Positions 15,434 through 25,892 of a stretch of DNA of 64,000 bases are shown here, piece after piece. Numbering within the stretch: the stretch's first letter is position 1; each line of letters opens with the position of its first letter. The position numbers and the translations under genes were made by a program. Source of the DNA: Vreelandella alkaliphila (lineage in GTDB: Bacteria > Pseudomonadota > Gammaproteobacteria > Pseudomonadales > Halomonadaceae); assembly GCF_016107625.1 (NCBI RefSeq), contig NZ_JABASV010000011.1:1-64000 (forward strand), given 5' to 3'. Below the pieces are notes generated by a model, which saw nothing but the letters and a program-made list of their open reading frames with translations, made no database searches and was not told where the DNA came from.

Positions 15434-16438
15434 ATGACAATAAGAGTTGCTATTAACGGATTTGGACGGATTGGTCGTAACGTACTGCGTGCGCTGTACG
15501 AAAATAGCTACCGGGATCGTGTCCAGGTGGTTGCGATTAATGATTTAGGTGATCCTTCCCTAAACTCGCACCTGCTGCGTCACGATACGGTTCACGGCCA
15601 CTTTCCTTTTGCCGTTGAGCATGATGCCGAAAGTATTCGTGTGGATGGCGATCGCATCGCGATCTCTTCTGAGCGTGACCCTAGCCAGCTTCCTTGGGCA
15701 TCCATGAACATTGATCTTGTCATGGAGTGCACAGGCTTGTTCACTAAGCGAGAAGCCGCTGCCAAGCATATAGAAGCGGGTGCTAAGCGTGTGTTGATCT
15801 CTGCACCCAGCCCCGATGCTGACGCTACTATCGTATATGGCGTTAATGACGATATTTTGACGGCTGAACACACGGTGGTCTCCAATGCGTCGTGCACGAC
15901 TAACTGCTTGGCGCCTGTCGCCAAAGCGTTAAACGATGGTGTAGGCATTGAAAATGGCTTGATGACCACGGTCCATGCCTACACCAACGACCAGAACCTA
16001 TCGGATGTTTATCACTCCGACCCTTACCGCGCGCGTAGTGCGACGCATTCGATGATTCCGACCAAAACAGGCGCAGCAGCGGCCGTTGGTTTGGTCTTGC
16101 CGGAGCTGGCAGGTAAGTTTGATGGGTTAGCCGTACGCGTACCGGTGATCAACGTTTCCCTGGTAGATTTAACATTTACGGCAAGCCGCGATACCAGCAA
16201 AGAAGAGATCAACGCAATTGTTGAAAAAGCAGCGGCGAATTCGTCTGTGCTAGCGGTTAACGCACAGCCGCTGGTGTCTATTGATTTCAATCATGATGCA
16301 CACTCGTCTACTTTTGATGCTAATCACACCCGTGTGAATGGCCGCCTGGTGAAAATTATGGCGTGGTACGACAACGAGTGGGGCTTCTCCAACCGTATGT
16401 TAGATACCGCCCTTGCCATGCAGAAAACGGCCAAATAA
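15434..16438 (+). CDS. gap: glyceraldehyde-3-phosphate dehydrogenase, type I
   Basis: 334 residues. It oxidises glyceraldehyde-3-phosphate to 1,3-bisphosphoglycerate with NAD(P). The Rossmann start [16 protein letters not shown] around residue 36 (an Asp favouring NAD), catalytic Cys154 in [12 protein letters not shown], the catalytic His in [10 protein letters not shown], and [12 protein letters not shown] are all present, with a [12 protein letters not shown] ending. GAGGTG lies 7 nt upstream of the ATG. Divergent from pykA with a HexR-like site between them; lower-glycolysis function fits. Its terminator lies inside the end of the convergent LacI gene. Confidence 0.96.
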   Translation: MTIRVAINGFGRIGRNVLRALYENSYRDRVQVVAINDLGDPSLNSHLLRHDTVHGHFPFAVEHDAESIRVDGDRIAISSERDPSQLPWASMNIDLVMECTGLFTKREAAAKHIEAGAKRVLISAPSPDADATIVYGVNDDILTAEHTVVSNASCTTNCLAPVAKALNDGVGIENGLMTTVHAYTNDQNLSDVYHSDPYRARSATHSMIPTKTGAAAAVGLVLPELAGKFDGLAVRVPVINVSLVDLTFTASRDTSKEEINAIVEKAAANSSVLAVNAQPLVSIDFNHDAHSSTFDANHTRVNGRLVKIMAWYDNEWGFSNRMLDTALAMQKTAK

Positions 16439-16452
16439 CACCTGACTGACCC

Positions 16453-17502
16453 TTATGGGCAAGTGTCGCCCAGCAGCAACTCTGTTTTGAGTAGCTGCTG
16501 GGTTTTTGGTATCCGACCTAGAATCATTTTTGCCGCCACGCGGCCTTTGCCCGCACTGTCCTGGCGCACGGTCGTTAAACGCGGTGCTCTATATTGCCCT
16601 TCAGCAATGCCATCAAAGCCGGTAATTCTTAGCTCCCCCGGTACGTGAATGCCACGCTGTTCGGCCAGCGTCAGCGCGGTAAGCGCAATGCGGTCTGACA
16701 TGCATAGCAGCAGATCCGGGCGCTGATTGGCAGGCAGGTCGAGGATTTCTGTGATTACCGGTGAGCACACATCAAACACGTTCTCTTCGATATTCCATAG
16801 TGGGATCTGTTCAGCATCAAAGCCATGTTCGGTGAGTGCTGCATGAAATCCGGCCAGGCGTGCACGACTGATGGTGCTGCTGCCCGGCAGTAGGGTGTGC
16901 GCTTTGGTGATTCGGCCGTTGCAATGCTCTTTTGTCAGACGAAGGTTAATCACCGCAGGCCGCTGTGGCCGCGTTTTTAATGCGTGCAGGGCAAGGTGGT
17001 AGCTCGCGTCTTGGTCATCGATATGCACAGTCGGACTGCCGTCAATGTCGAAATCCACGGACACCAGTGGGCGCTGCGCAGGCAGCTCGCTTAGCAGCTT
17101 GTTATTAGGCATCAGGCCGTAAACGATAAAGCCATCGGCAATGTTTGCAGACCCTGGCGGCTGGGAGGCATGACCCCGGCCAGGCAGTAGCAGCATGGTA
17201 TGCCCATGTGCATCGAGTACTTCAGCGACACCGGATAAAAATTCACTGGCGACAGCATCATTGAGGCTGTAAGTCAGGCTTTCGGCAAGAATAACCGCAA
17301 CAATGCTGGAGCGCCCAGTGCGCAAACTCCGGGCCTTGGCATCTGGGCCGTTATACCCCAGTCGTTTTGCCTCACTTAAAATACGATCGCGCAGAAGTGG
17401 CGAAAGCTGGTCGGGGCGGTTGAAAGCGTTTGATATTGTCGCAGTGGAAACGCCGAGTTCTGTGGCAAGATCCTTGAGAGTCATTCGACGATGGGCAGTC
17501 AC
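16453..17502 (-). CDS. aglR: LacI-family regulator of the alpha-glucoside (agl) operon
   Basis: 349 residues, starting at a GTG with AGGA 6 nt upstream. The N-terminal helix-turn-helix MTLKDLATELGVSTATISNAF and hinge region (RILSEAKRLGYNGPDAKARSL) are classic LacI. The periplasmic-binding-protein-like domain has IADGFIVYGL, VSVDFDIDG, RPDLLLCMSDRIAL and ITGFDGIAEGQY. It lies downstream of aglK in the same direction but beyond a strong hairpin, so it may have its own promoter. Likely operator: CTTAAWCGATTAAG, found twice before aglE and once before the GH32 gene. The last 18 codons contain the terminator of the convergent gap gene. The symbol follows rhizobial AglR by context; orthology is unproven. 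Confidence 0.8.
   Translation of the reverse strand: MTAHRRMTLKDLATELGVSTATISNAFNRPDQLSPLLRDRILSEAKRLGYNGPDAKARSLRTGRSSIVAVILAESLTYSLNDAVASEFLSGVAEVLDAHGHTMLLLPGRGHASQPPGSANIADGFIVYGLMPNNKLLSELPAQRPLVSVDFDIDGSPTVHIDDQDASYHLALHALKTRPQRPAVINLRLTKEHCNGRITKAHTLLPGSSTISRARLAGFHAALTEHGFDAEQIPLWNIEENVFDVCSPVITEILDLPANQRPDLLLCMSDRIALTALTLAEQRGIHVPGELRITGFDGIAEGQYRAPRLTTVRQDSAGKGRVAAKMILGRIPKTQQLLKTELLLGDTCP
16469..16507 (+). terminator. gap terminator, inside the 3' coding end of the LacI gene
   Basis: CCCAGCAGC, an inner ACTC/GAGT pair with a 6-nt loop, then GCTGCTGGG and TTTTT: 13 paired bases interrupted by one A-A step. It begins 31 nt after the gap stop codon. It lies wholly within coding sequence of the convergent LacI-family gene, where it encodes its C-terminal leucine-rich segment around LLKTELLLG. 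Confidence 0.88.
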
Positions 17503-17572
17503 GGGTTTCCTATCCTGTTTAATTATTTGGGCGTTATTTTACATCGCAGGCTAATGAATTGAATCTGGCGCA

Positions 17573-17637
17573 CAAAAATACGGCCTTGACGTTGTTTCCA
17601 CTACCGTTGCTATAGAGGTAGTAGCATCAAAGGCCGT
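17573..17637 (-). terminator. long hairpin after aglK
   Basis: On the minus strand ACGGCCTTTGA pairs with TCAAGGCCGT (one bulge) and is followed by TATTTTTGTG. A second stem, ACTACC/GGTAGT, lies inside. It sits between aglK and the LacI gene, so it may end the agl operon and set the regulator apart, or attenuate it. Confidence 0.75.
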
Positions 17638-17672
17638 TGTTCGCTCAGCAACAGCGTAGTTGATAGCGTTCG

Positions 17673-18779
17673 TTAAGCCGCAGAGCGTGTCTCAGAAAGC
17701 ATCAACGCCGCACCACTTTCATCAAATAGATGCACATGCTCAATGTCAGGCACCAGGGATACTTTTTGGCCTTCTTCCCACTTGCTTGGGGCTTCGCTGC
17801 GGTGGATAAGCAGTGTATCGCCCTCTTTGGGTTCTAGGTAGACATAGACCTCATTACCTAGATACTCGACATTGAAAATTTCAAAGCAGTTATCGCCCTT
17901 GGGTGCCTCTAAGCGTAGGTGCTCGGGGCGTATGCCTAAGGTAAGTGAGCTGCGCGTGCGATAGCTATCAGCGGCTTGGGGAAGTGCGACCTCTCCCAAG
18001 CCTTTTGCCGTCACCCGGCAACCATCTTTTGAACCGCTGGCAAGCTCCGCAGGCATAAAATTCATCGTCGGTGAACCGATAAAACCGGCGACAAACTTGG
18101 TGGCTGGGCGTTGATAAAGCTCATGTGGACTGCCAACTTGCTCGATATGGCCGCCTTTTAGCACCACGATTTTATCTGCCAGGGTCATTGCTTCGACTTG
18201 GTCGTGGGTCACATAAATCATTGTAGAGCCCAGGCGATTGTGCAGCCTGGCGATCTCGTTGCGCATTTGTACTCGCAGCGACGCATCCAGGTTAGAAAGT
18301 GGCTCATCAAAAAGCAGAATGCGAGGTTCCCGAGCCATCGCACGGCCCATTGCAACACGCTGGCGCTGACCGCCCGACAGTGCTTTCGGCTTGCGGTGTA
18401 ACAGGTCTTCAAGCTGCAAAATTTTAGCGGTACTCATTACCCGTTCATGGACCGTCTCTTTGTCTGTTTTGGCAAGCTTCAAACCAAAAGCCATGTTGTC
18501 ATAAACGGTCATATGCGGGTAAAGAGCATACGACTGAAACACCATGCCCACACCACGTTCTCGTGGGGGAAGGTCATTGACCAGCGTGTCACCAATGTTT
18601 AAGTCACCGTCGGTGATTGACTCAAGACCCGCGATAAGGCGCAGCAGCGTAGATTTGCCACAGCCGGATGGGCCAACAAAGACGACAAATTCACCATCGC
18701 CAATGGTCAGGTCAACGTCTTTAATAATGTGATCGCGACCAAATACTTTGTTGATCTTTTCAAGCGTAACACTTGCCAT
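17673..18779 (-). CDS. aglK: ABC transporter ATPase, alpha-glucoside uptake
   Basis: 368-residue MalK/UgpC-type ATPase on the cytoplasmic face of the sugar importer. Walker A GPSGCGKSTLLRL at about 36-48, Q-loop MVFQSYALYPHMT, signature LSGGQRQRVAMGRA, Walker B ILLFDEPLSNLDA, switch His in YVTHDQVEAMTLAD, then the C-terminal OB-fold regulatory domain with LGIRPEHLRLE. AAGGAGC before the ATG is strong. Last gene of the aglE-aglF-aglG-aglA-aglK unit, 92 nt after aglA. It is clearly a paralogue of MalK at 30.4 kb. Confidence 0.9.
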   Translation of the reverse strand: MASVTLEKINKVFGRDHIIKDVDLTIGDGEFVVFVGPSGCGKSTLLRLIAGLESITDGDLNIGDTLVNDLPPRERGVGMVFQSYALYPHMTVYDNMAFGLKLAKTDKETVHERVMSTAKILQLEDLLHRKPKALSGGQRQRVAMGRAMAREPRILLFDEPLSNLDASLRVQMRNEIARLHNRLGSTMIYVTHDQVEAMTLADKIVVLKGGHIEQVGSPHELYQRPATKFVAGFIGSPTMNFMPAELASGSKDGCRVTAKGLGEVALPQAADSYRTRSSLTLGIRPEHLRLEAPKGDNCFEIFNVEYLGNEVYVYLEPKEGDTLLIHRSEAPSKWEEGQKVSLVPDIEHVHLFDESGAALMLSETRSAA

Positions 18780-18871
18780 GGTTAGCTCCTTGTCGGCCTC
18801 AATGCTGCATTCCTCGTATCGGGCCGACTATCGTTATTGAATGTTGTTATTGATTATTGCCATTGATTTGA

Positions 18872-20488
18872 CTAAGCAACGTGCATGAAGGCGGCTTGAT
18901 AGGCGGGCAGCGTCAGCACATTATCTTGACGTGCCGTAGTGAAGCCGTGTCCTTCCAGGTCACCAATGATGTCTAAGTGGAGTGCTGTTTGCAGCTCATT
19001 CCCCGTCAGGTTAAAGACACACAGCACTTTGTCTTGGCCATTTTGACGAATAAAGCCCAGTAACTCCTCGCCGACCTCAATCAGCTGTAAATCACCGTCA
19101 AACAGCGCGGAGTGCGCTTGGCGGAAAGCCAGCATCCGGCGCACACCGTTAAGCGTTGAGTCTGGGGTCGTGTGCTGTTGGTTAACCGCCAATGGCAGGT
19201 GGCGTTTTTCTACGGGGAGCCATGGCTCAATGGCCGAGAAACCTGCCTGGGTGCCATCGGTCCATGGCATCGGCGTGCGGCACCCGTCTCGGCCTTTAAA
19301 CTCTGGCCAGAGCACTTTGCCGTAAGGGTCTTGAATGCGCTCGAAGGGCACGTCAGCTTCCGGAAGCCCTAACTCTTCCCCTTGATAAAGGCAGACGCTG
19401 CCGCGTAGGGAAAACAGCATGGCGAGCATCACTTTAGGATAAGCAATGGGATCTTCTTCAGCGCCCCAGCGTGATGCGCTGCGTTCAACATCATGGTTGG
19501 ATGTTGCCCAGCAGGGCCAAGCGTCGCCCGCTAAGCGCTGAAAGCGCTCAATAACATGACGAATATAGCTAGCGGAGCGTGGCTTATTGAGCAAGTCAAA
19601 GGTGTAAGCCATGTGTAGTTTGTCACCGCCTGCGGTGTACTCAGCCATGCGCTCAAGTGGGTTGTCATCGCCGATTTCGCCCACGGTCGTAGTGCCGGGA
19701 TACTCGTCCATCAAGGCGCGTAAGTCTTTTAAGAAATCTACGTTTTCAGGGCGGCTAATATCGTAGACATGACGTTGCCACGTGTAGGGGTTAGCCTCTG
19801 GAGCGCCCAGGGTCTTGGATTCGCCTTTGGGCACCGGTGGGTTGTCACGCAGCTCAGCGTCGTGAAAGTAGAAGTTGACGGTATCAAGGCGGAAACCATC
19901 AATGCCAAGATCCAGCCAAAAGCGCATGTTATCCAGCTGCGCCTGACGGGCTTCCGGATTGTGGAAGTTGACATCCGGCTGGCTGGTCAAAAAGTTGTGT
20001 AGATAATACTGCTGGCGGCGTGAATCAAAGGTCCAGGCAGGGCCGCCAAAAATAGATAGCCAGTTATTAGGGGGTGTGCCATCGGGCTTAGGGTCTGCCC
20101 ATACAAACCAATCGGCTTTGGGGTTGGTACGATTCTGGCGGCTCTCTTTAAACCAAGCGTGCTGTTCAGAGGTATGGCTGATGACTTGGTCAATCATTAC
20201 TTTCAGGCCTAGCGAATGGGCCTTGTCGAGCAGCGCCTTGAAATCATCCAGGGTGCCGAACATCGGATCAACGTCGCGGTAATCGCTGACGTCATAACCG
20301 AAATCGAGCATGGGGGAGGTGAAAAAGGGCGAAAGCCAGACACCATCAACGTTCAAAGAGGCCACGTAGTCGAGCTTTTCGGTAATACCTTTCAAGTCAC
20401 CAATGCCGTCGCCACGGCTGTCTAGGAAGCTGCGCGGGTAAATTTGATAGATAACGCCGCCGCGCCACCAGGTCAGATTGTCTTGCAT
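18872..20488 (-). CDS. aglA: GH13 alpha-glucosidase (Halomonas HaG type)
   Basis: 538-residue retaining alpha-glucosidase of GH13 without a signal peptide, so cytoplasmic. WWRGGVIYQIYPRSF starts the barrel. The nucleophile is Asp202 in GIDGFRLDTVNF, the acid/base Glu271 in TTVGEIGDD and the transition-state Asp333 in SNHDV. These numbers, and Thr203 after the nucleophile (linked to alpha-1,4 preference), equal those of the Halomonas sp. H11 enzyme as I remember it. The start is MQDNLTWW, with AAGG upstream; an 18-residue longer reading lacks a ribosome site. Inside an ABC sugar-import operon, it would hydrolyse maltose-like disaccharides or sucrose after entry. Confidence 0.95.
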   Translation of the reverse strand: MQDNLTWWRGGVIYQIYPRSFLDSRGDGIGDLKGITEKLDYVASLNVDGVWLSPFFTSPMLDFGYDVSDYRDVDPMFGTLDDFKALLDKAHSLGLKVMIDQVISHTSEQHAWFKESRQNRTNPKADWFVWADPKPDGTPPNNWLSIFGGPAWTFDSRRQQYYLHNFLTSQPDVNFHNPEARQAQLDNMRFWLDLGIDGFRLDTVNFYFHDAELRDNPPVPKGESKTLGAPEANPYTWQRHVYDISRPENVDFLKDLRALMDEYPGTTTVGEIGDDNPLERMAEYTAGGDKLHMAYTFDLLNKPRSASYIRHVIERFQRLAGDAWPCWATSNHDVERSASRWGAEEDPIAYPKVMLAMLFSLRGSVCLYQGEELGLPEADVPFERIQDPYGKVLWPEFKGRDGCRTPMPWTDGTQAGFSAIEPWLPVEKRHLPLAVNQQHTTPDSTLNGVRRMLAFRQAHSALFDGDLQLIEVGEELLGFIRQNGQDKVLCVFNLTGNELQTALHLDIIGDLEGHGFTTARQDNVLTLPAYQAAFMHVA

Positions 20489-20525
20489 GAATAAATCCTT
20501 AATAAAACGTAAATAACACCCACGC

Positions 20526-21368
20526 TTAGCCTTTAACTGCACCTGCAGTTAAGCCTGAAACAATGCGACGTTGGAAAATGATGACTAGGATAACCAGTGG
20601 CACGGTGACGACGACCGACGCGGCCATAATTGGCCCCCAGGGAAGCTCGTAGGCGCTACCACCTGACAACAGTGCAATGGCAACAGGCACGGTGCGCTGG
20701 GCATCAGTGAGTGTGAAGGTTAAGGCGAACAGGAACTCATTCCACGCAGCAATAAAGGCAAGCAGGCCAGTGGTGGCCATGGCGGGCCACATTAGCGGTA
20801 GGAAAACTTTAGTAATCGTAATCCAGGGCGTAGCGCCATCCATGATGGCGGCTTCTTCCAACTCCATGGGCAGTTCTTTCATGAAGGTGGTAAGTACCCA
20901 GACGGTGAAGGGCAGCGTGAAAATGGTGTAGCTCAGAATGAGACCAGCGGGATTGTTGTAGAGATTTAGTGCGCGAATCACCTCAAACAAGCCTGAGAGC
21001 ACCGCGACCTGAGGAAACATGGAAACCCCAAGAATGACCAGCATGACGGTCGAGCGACCACGGAAGCGAACTCGGCCCAGCGCGTAGGAGGCGGTAATAC
21101 CCAGTAGCAGCGCGATGAAAACAACGCTAAATGCTACGACTACCGAGTTAAAAATCGCGCGGATAAAGCTCGACTGGCTAAAAATCTGCGCATAATTGTC
21201 CAGGTTCCAATTTGAGAGCCAAAGTTCAACCTGGAATAAGTCACTAGAAGGTTTAAGTGAGGTAATGACCGCGTAATAAAATGGGAAAACGGCGTATACC
21301 ATAATCAGCGCAATTAAGGCCCAAAAGCCGACGCGCTTGGCAATTTTGGCTAACTGACGTTGGTTCAT
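20526..21368 (-). CDS. aglG: ABC sugar permease, MalG type
   Basis: 280-residue inner-membrane permease with six predicted spans, beginning FWALIALIMVYAVFPFYYAV. The EAA loop that docks the ATPase reads EEAAIMDGATPWITI followed by FLPLMWP near residue 200. The C-terminus ends GLTAGAVKG, usual for MalG-type subunits. It overlaps aglF by one base (TGATG), with AGGAGG upstream of the ATG, so the two permeases are translationally coupled. Partner of AglE, AglF and AglK; substrate by analogy with rhizobial Agl (sucrose, maltose, trehalose). Confidence 0.9.
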   Translation of the reverse strand: MNQRQLAKIAKRVGFWALIALIMVYAVFPFYYAVITSLKPSSDLFQVELWLSNWNLDNYAQIFSQSSFIRAIFNSVVVAFSVVFIALLLGITASYALGRVRFRGRSTVMLVILGVSMFPQVAVLSGLFEVIRALNLYNNPAGLILSYTIFTLPFTVWVLTTFMKELPMELEEAAIMDGATPWITITKVFLPLMWPAMATTGLLAFIAAWNEFLFALTFTLTDAQRTVPVAIALLSGGSAYELPWGPIMAASVVVTVPLVILVIIFQRRIVSGLTAGAVKG

Positions 21369-22354
21369 CAGTCACCTCCTAGTTGTATTTTGTTACGGCC
21401 TAAATAGAGGTAAGCAACGGTGGCCAGGGCAATAATCAAGAACAACAGGGTAGAGGCAGCACTGCCGTAACCAACATCCTGGAACTCAACCAACTGCTGA
21501 CGCGCATAGACTGACATCGACATCGTGCTGGTCGAGTTAGAAGTCAGTACGTAGATCACGTCGAACACCCGCAGGGCATCTAGAAGGCGGAAAATCACCG
21601 CCACCATCAAGGCAGGCGTAATTAGCGGTAGGGTCACTTTGAAGAACACACGCACGGGATGAATGCCATCTACTTCTGCTGCTTCGTAGCAATCTTTTGG
21701 CAACATCTGTAGGGCGGCTAACACCAACAGGGCGACAAACGGAATTGTTTTCCAGACATCGACCATGATGACTGCCCACATTGAGTAAGTAGCGCTAGCC
21801 GTCCAGGCGATAGGATTGTCGATAATCCCAACCGTCATCAGCAGGTGGTTGATGATGCCGAACTGATCGTTGAGCATCCATGCCCACATTTGCGCGGAAA
21901 CGATGGTGGGGATTGCCCACGGAATCAGCACCGCTGCGCGAACAATCGTCCGGCCCTTAAACTCCGCATTTAGAATCAGCGCCACAATGACACCGAAAAT
22001 GACTTCTAAAGAGACAGATACCACCGAAAAGTAAACGGTGTTCCAAACAGATTGCCACCAGACTGGGTCAGCAAGCACCCCGAACCAGCGACCATTGTCG
22101 TAAACCAGATAGTTTTCAAACCCGATTAGATTAGCCGCACCCAGGTCCGACAGTGAGGCATCTGTAAAGCTTAGAAAAAATGTTCGCATTAACGGCCAGC
22201 CGGCCACCAACGTTAATGCGATCAGCATGGGAGCCAAGAACAGCCAAGCCGCTTTGACCCGCTGACGGCGTACTTTAGTGCCGCGATGCCGACGCGCTGG
22301 CGCTGCGGCTGAGCGCGCCTCTAGGGGCGCGCTGTTGTTAGAAGAGGTCGACAT
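21368..22354 (-). CDS. aglF: ABC sugar permease, MalF type
   Basis: 328 residues. A basic, Ala-rich cytoplasmic N-terminus (RSAAAPARRHRGTKVRRQR) precedes the first span (AWLFLAPMLIALTLVAGWPL), and six spans follow. The EAA loop reads YEAAEVDGIHPVRVFF and TLPLITP. Unlike MalF at 46 kb it lacks the large periplasmic P2 loop. GGAG is 7 nt before the ATG, and aglE ends 14 nt upstream. Together with AglG it forms the channel of the alpha-glucoside importer. Confidence 0.9.
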   Translation of the reverse strand: MSTSSNNSAPLEARSAAAPARRHRGTKVRRQRVKAAWLFLAPMLIALTLVAGWPLMRTFFLSFTDASLSDLGAANLIGFENYLVYDNGRWFGVLADPVWWQSVWNTVYFSVVSVSLEVIFGVIVALILNAEFKGRTIVRAAVLIPWAIPTIVSAQMWAWMLNDQFGIINHLLMTVGIIDNPIAWTASATYSMWAVIMVDVWKTIPFVALLVLAALQMLPKDCYEAAEVDGIHPVRVFFKVTLPLITPALMVAVIFRLLDALRVFDVIYVLTSNSTSTMSMSVYARQQLVEFQDVGYGSAASTLLFLIIALATVAYLYLGRNKIQLGGD

Positions 22355-22368
22355 AGGTATCTCCGCGG

Positions 22369-23640
22369 TTACCAGTTGCGACGCTTCAGGCGGAGTAGAT
22401 CGCCTTCGAGGTCAGCGACGGCGTCAGCGCCAGTTTTAGTACCCGAAAGCACATCATGTGAGGTGCTGAAAAAGGCATTGCTAACACGGCCATAGGCATC
22501 CCCGGTAGGTGCTGACGGACGGGCAACAGCGTTGGTGAAGGTGTCGTAAAGAGTGCCAAAGAAAGGCACGGCTTCCAGTACCTCTTCATCTTGGTAAAGC
22601 GCATCGATGGTGGGGTTGTAGGACGCTTGGATGGCACGACGCTTTTGCTCTTCTTCACCGGCTAAGAAAGCGACCAGATCAGCGGCGAGTTCGGGATGTT
22701 CGCTATAGCGGGATACTGCTAAGTTCCAACCGCCTAAGCCAGCTGCACTTCGACCGTCTTCTCCACCTGCGGGCAATTGGGTGACGCCGACACTGCCACG
22801 TACATCGCTATCTTCGCTTTGAGCCAGTGACCAGGCGTATGGCCAGTTGCGCATAAATACGGCATTGCCGCCCTGGAAAACACCACGGGCTTCTTCTTCG
22901 GTATAATTCAGCACGCCTTCCGGAGAGATATCACCAATCCATGAGGCTGCTAAATCCAGTGCTTCAGCAGCTTTTTCGTTATTGATGGTAACTTCGCCAT
23001 TCTGATCTACCACGGTACCACCACCGAAGCTTGATACCCACTCCAGTGCATTGACGGTAAGTCCTTCATAGGCACGCCCCTGGAAGACAAAACCCTGCAT
23101 ACGATCATTGCCTTCTGCGCGCTCGGCATCTTTGATATCACGCGCGATGTCGGTCAGTTCTTGCCACGTAGTAGGTACGTCATGGCCATGTTTCTCCAGC
23201 AGGTCTTCGCGGTAATACAGAACACCTGCGTCGGTAAACCAGGGCATCGCAACTAGGCGGCCATCGATAGTGTTGTTGGTGACAATGGTGTCGAAGTGGC
23301 CTGCCGCGGCGTCTTCCCCGAGTACTTCGCTTAAATCAAGCAGGTGATTAGCGAGTAGGCCGGGCCAGACAACATCGATCTGCATGACATCAATGTCGCT
23401 AGAGTTGGCGGATAAAATTTGTTGGTAGAGTGACAAACGTTCAGTAGATGAGTTTGGCGTTGAAACCACATCGACACTGTGGCCGGTCTTCTCTTCCCAG
23501 GCGCTCACACCTTCTTGGCAAAGGGTAAGCTCCGCACCAACAGCTCCACAAGAAATGGTTAACTCAGCCGCCTGGGCAGAACCTGTGGCGCTAGCGAGAC
23601 TAGCCAAAGCAATGGCAGAAGTGAGTAGTGTCTTTTTCAT
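22369..23640 (-). CDS. aglE: alpha-glucoside-binding periplasmic protein
   Basis: 423-residue solute-binding protein of the extracellular family 1 type. The signal peptide covers residues 1-24 (SATGSAQA-A); there is no lipobox Cys, so it is periplasmic. The mature part starts LTISCGAVGAELTLCQEG and contains DVMQIDVVWPGLLA, MPWFTDAGVLYYR and FMRNWPYAWSL, typical of the trehalose/maltose/sucrose binders (ThuE/AglE group). It heads the agl operon. Upstream are two CTTAAWCGATTAAG operators and a divergent porin gene, so sugar capture and outer-membrane entry are probably co-regulated. Confidence 0.9.
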   Translation of the reverse strand: MKKTLLTSAIALASLASATGSAQAAELTISCGAVGAELTLCQEGVSAWEEKTGHSVDVVSTPNSSTERLSLYQQILSANSSDIDVMQIDVVWPGLLANHLLDLSEVLGEDAAAGHFDTIVTNNTIDGRLVAMPWFTDAGVLYYREDLLEKHGHDVPTTWQELTDIARDIKDAERAEGNDRMQGFVFQGRAYEGLTVNALEWVSSFGGGTVVDQNGEVTINNEKAAEALDLAASWIGDISPEGVLNYTEEEARGVFQGGNAVFMRNWPYAWSLAQSEDSDVRGSVGVTQLPAGGEDGRSAAGLGGWNLAVSRYSEHPELAADLVAFLAGEEEQKRRAIQASYNPTIDALYQDEEVLEAVPFFGTLYDTFTNAVARPSAPTGDAYGRVSNAFFSTSHDVLSGTKTGADAVADLEGDLLRLKRRNW

Positions 23641-23701
23641 AGGGCGTTCCTCGGCATTTGTTGTTATGGGTAATGAGTGTTAAAAACGCTTGTAGCGCCT
23701 A

Positions 23702-23715
23702 CTTAAACGATTAAG
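23702..23715. promoter_or_regulatory. LacI-type operator 1 upstream of aglE
   Basis: CTTAAACGATTAAG differs from the perfect palindrome CTTAATCGATTAAG at one position. It lies 61 bp before the aglE start, in promoter range. The CG-centred form is typical of LacI-family operators; the adjacent LacI-family gene is the likely binder. Confidence 0.75.
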
Positions 23716-23853
23716 TAAGGTGCCAGTTAGCCGTCTCCTCGTGACAAGTTCAATAGCGACTTTTGTCTAATGCCGTTGCATCACTTTTTTCTAACCTAAT
23801 GAACAGTTTAGACATTGGTCGATAATTAGTGATTTCTTGTTGGTTTACTACCT

Positions 23854-23867
23854 CTTAATCGATTAAG
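23854..23867. promoter_or_regulatory. LacI-type operator 2 in the aglE-porin gap
   Basis: CTTAATCGATTAAG is a perfect 14-bp palindrome, identical to the site before the GH32 gene at 52.2 kb. It lies 152 bp from operator 1, so DNA looping between the two is possible. Confidence 0.78.
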
Positions 23868-24150
23868 TTCTTTCTACCGTTATCTGGCGGGATAAAACGT
23901 AGTTGCTTTGCAACATAATTTGCTGAATTCGGTTCGCAGAACAGCGTTTAGCGCCACTCAGTGGGAGAGTCGTTGGGCGTGTTGATGAGCGTGGGCTATC
24001 CGTGCAGTAAAGCGACAGACTGATGGCTTTGGCTCGAAGGAAGGTTTAAAGCAAAAGCATCAGAAACTTACGTTTTCAACAAAATCTCAAAAATAAAAGA
24101 TTTAAAGCCAAGTTTTTAAAGCGATTTTTAAAACGCTTTTTTTAAAGCAT

Positions 24151-25781
<1,631 letters not shown>

Positions 25782-25834
25782 TTCTAAGCGTAAGCCGCTG
25801 CTCGCTAGTGAAAACTGTTTCTCCAATGCTGATT

Positions 25835-25859
25835 GCCCGCGACGTGTCGCGGGCTTTTT
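25835..25859 (+). terminator. rho-independent terminator of the porin gene
   Basis: GCCCGCGAC pairs perfectly with GTCGCGGGC across a very short loop and is followed by TTTTT. It lies 74 nt after the stop and 34 nt before malT, separating the two transcripts. Confidence 0.92.
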
Positions 25860-25892
25860 GTTATGTAAAAGCACTGATATCGGGAGGCGCTG

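Noticed and set aside
15560..15969. Antisense frames of 103 and 125 codons within gap
   Set aside because: They are complementary to a fully conserved gap coding sequence and show no family motifs or ribosome sites.
20489..20542. 18-residue longer N-terminus of AglA
   Set aside because: The extension has no ribosome site, reaches into the end of aglG, and the known homologue starts at MQDN.
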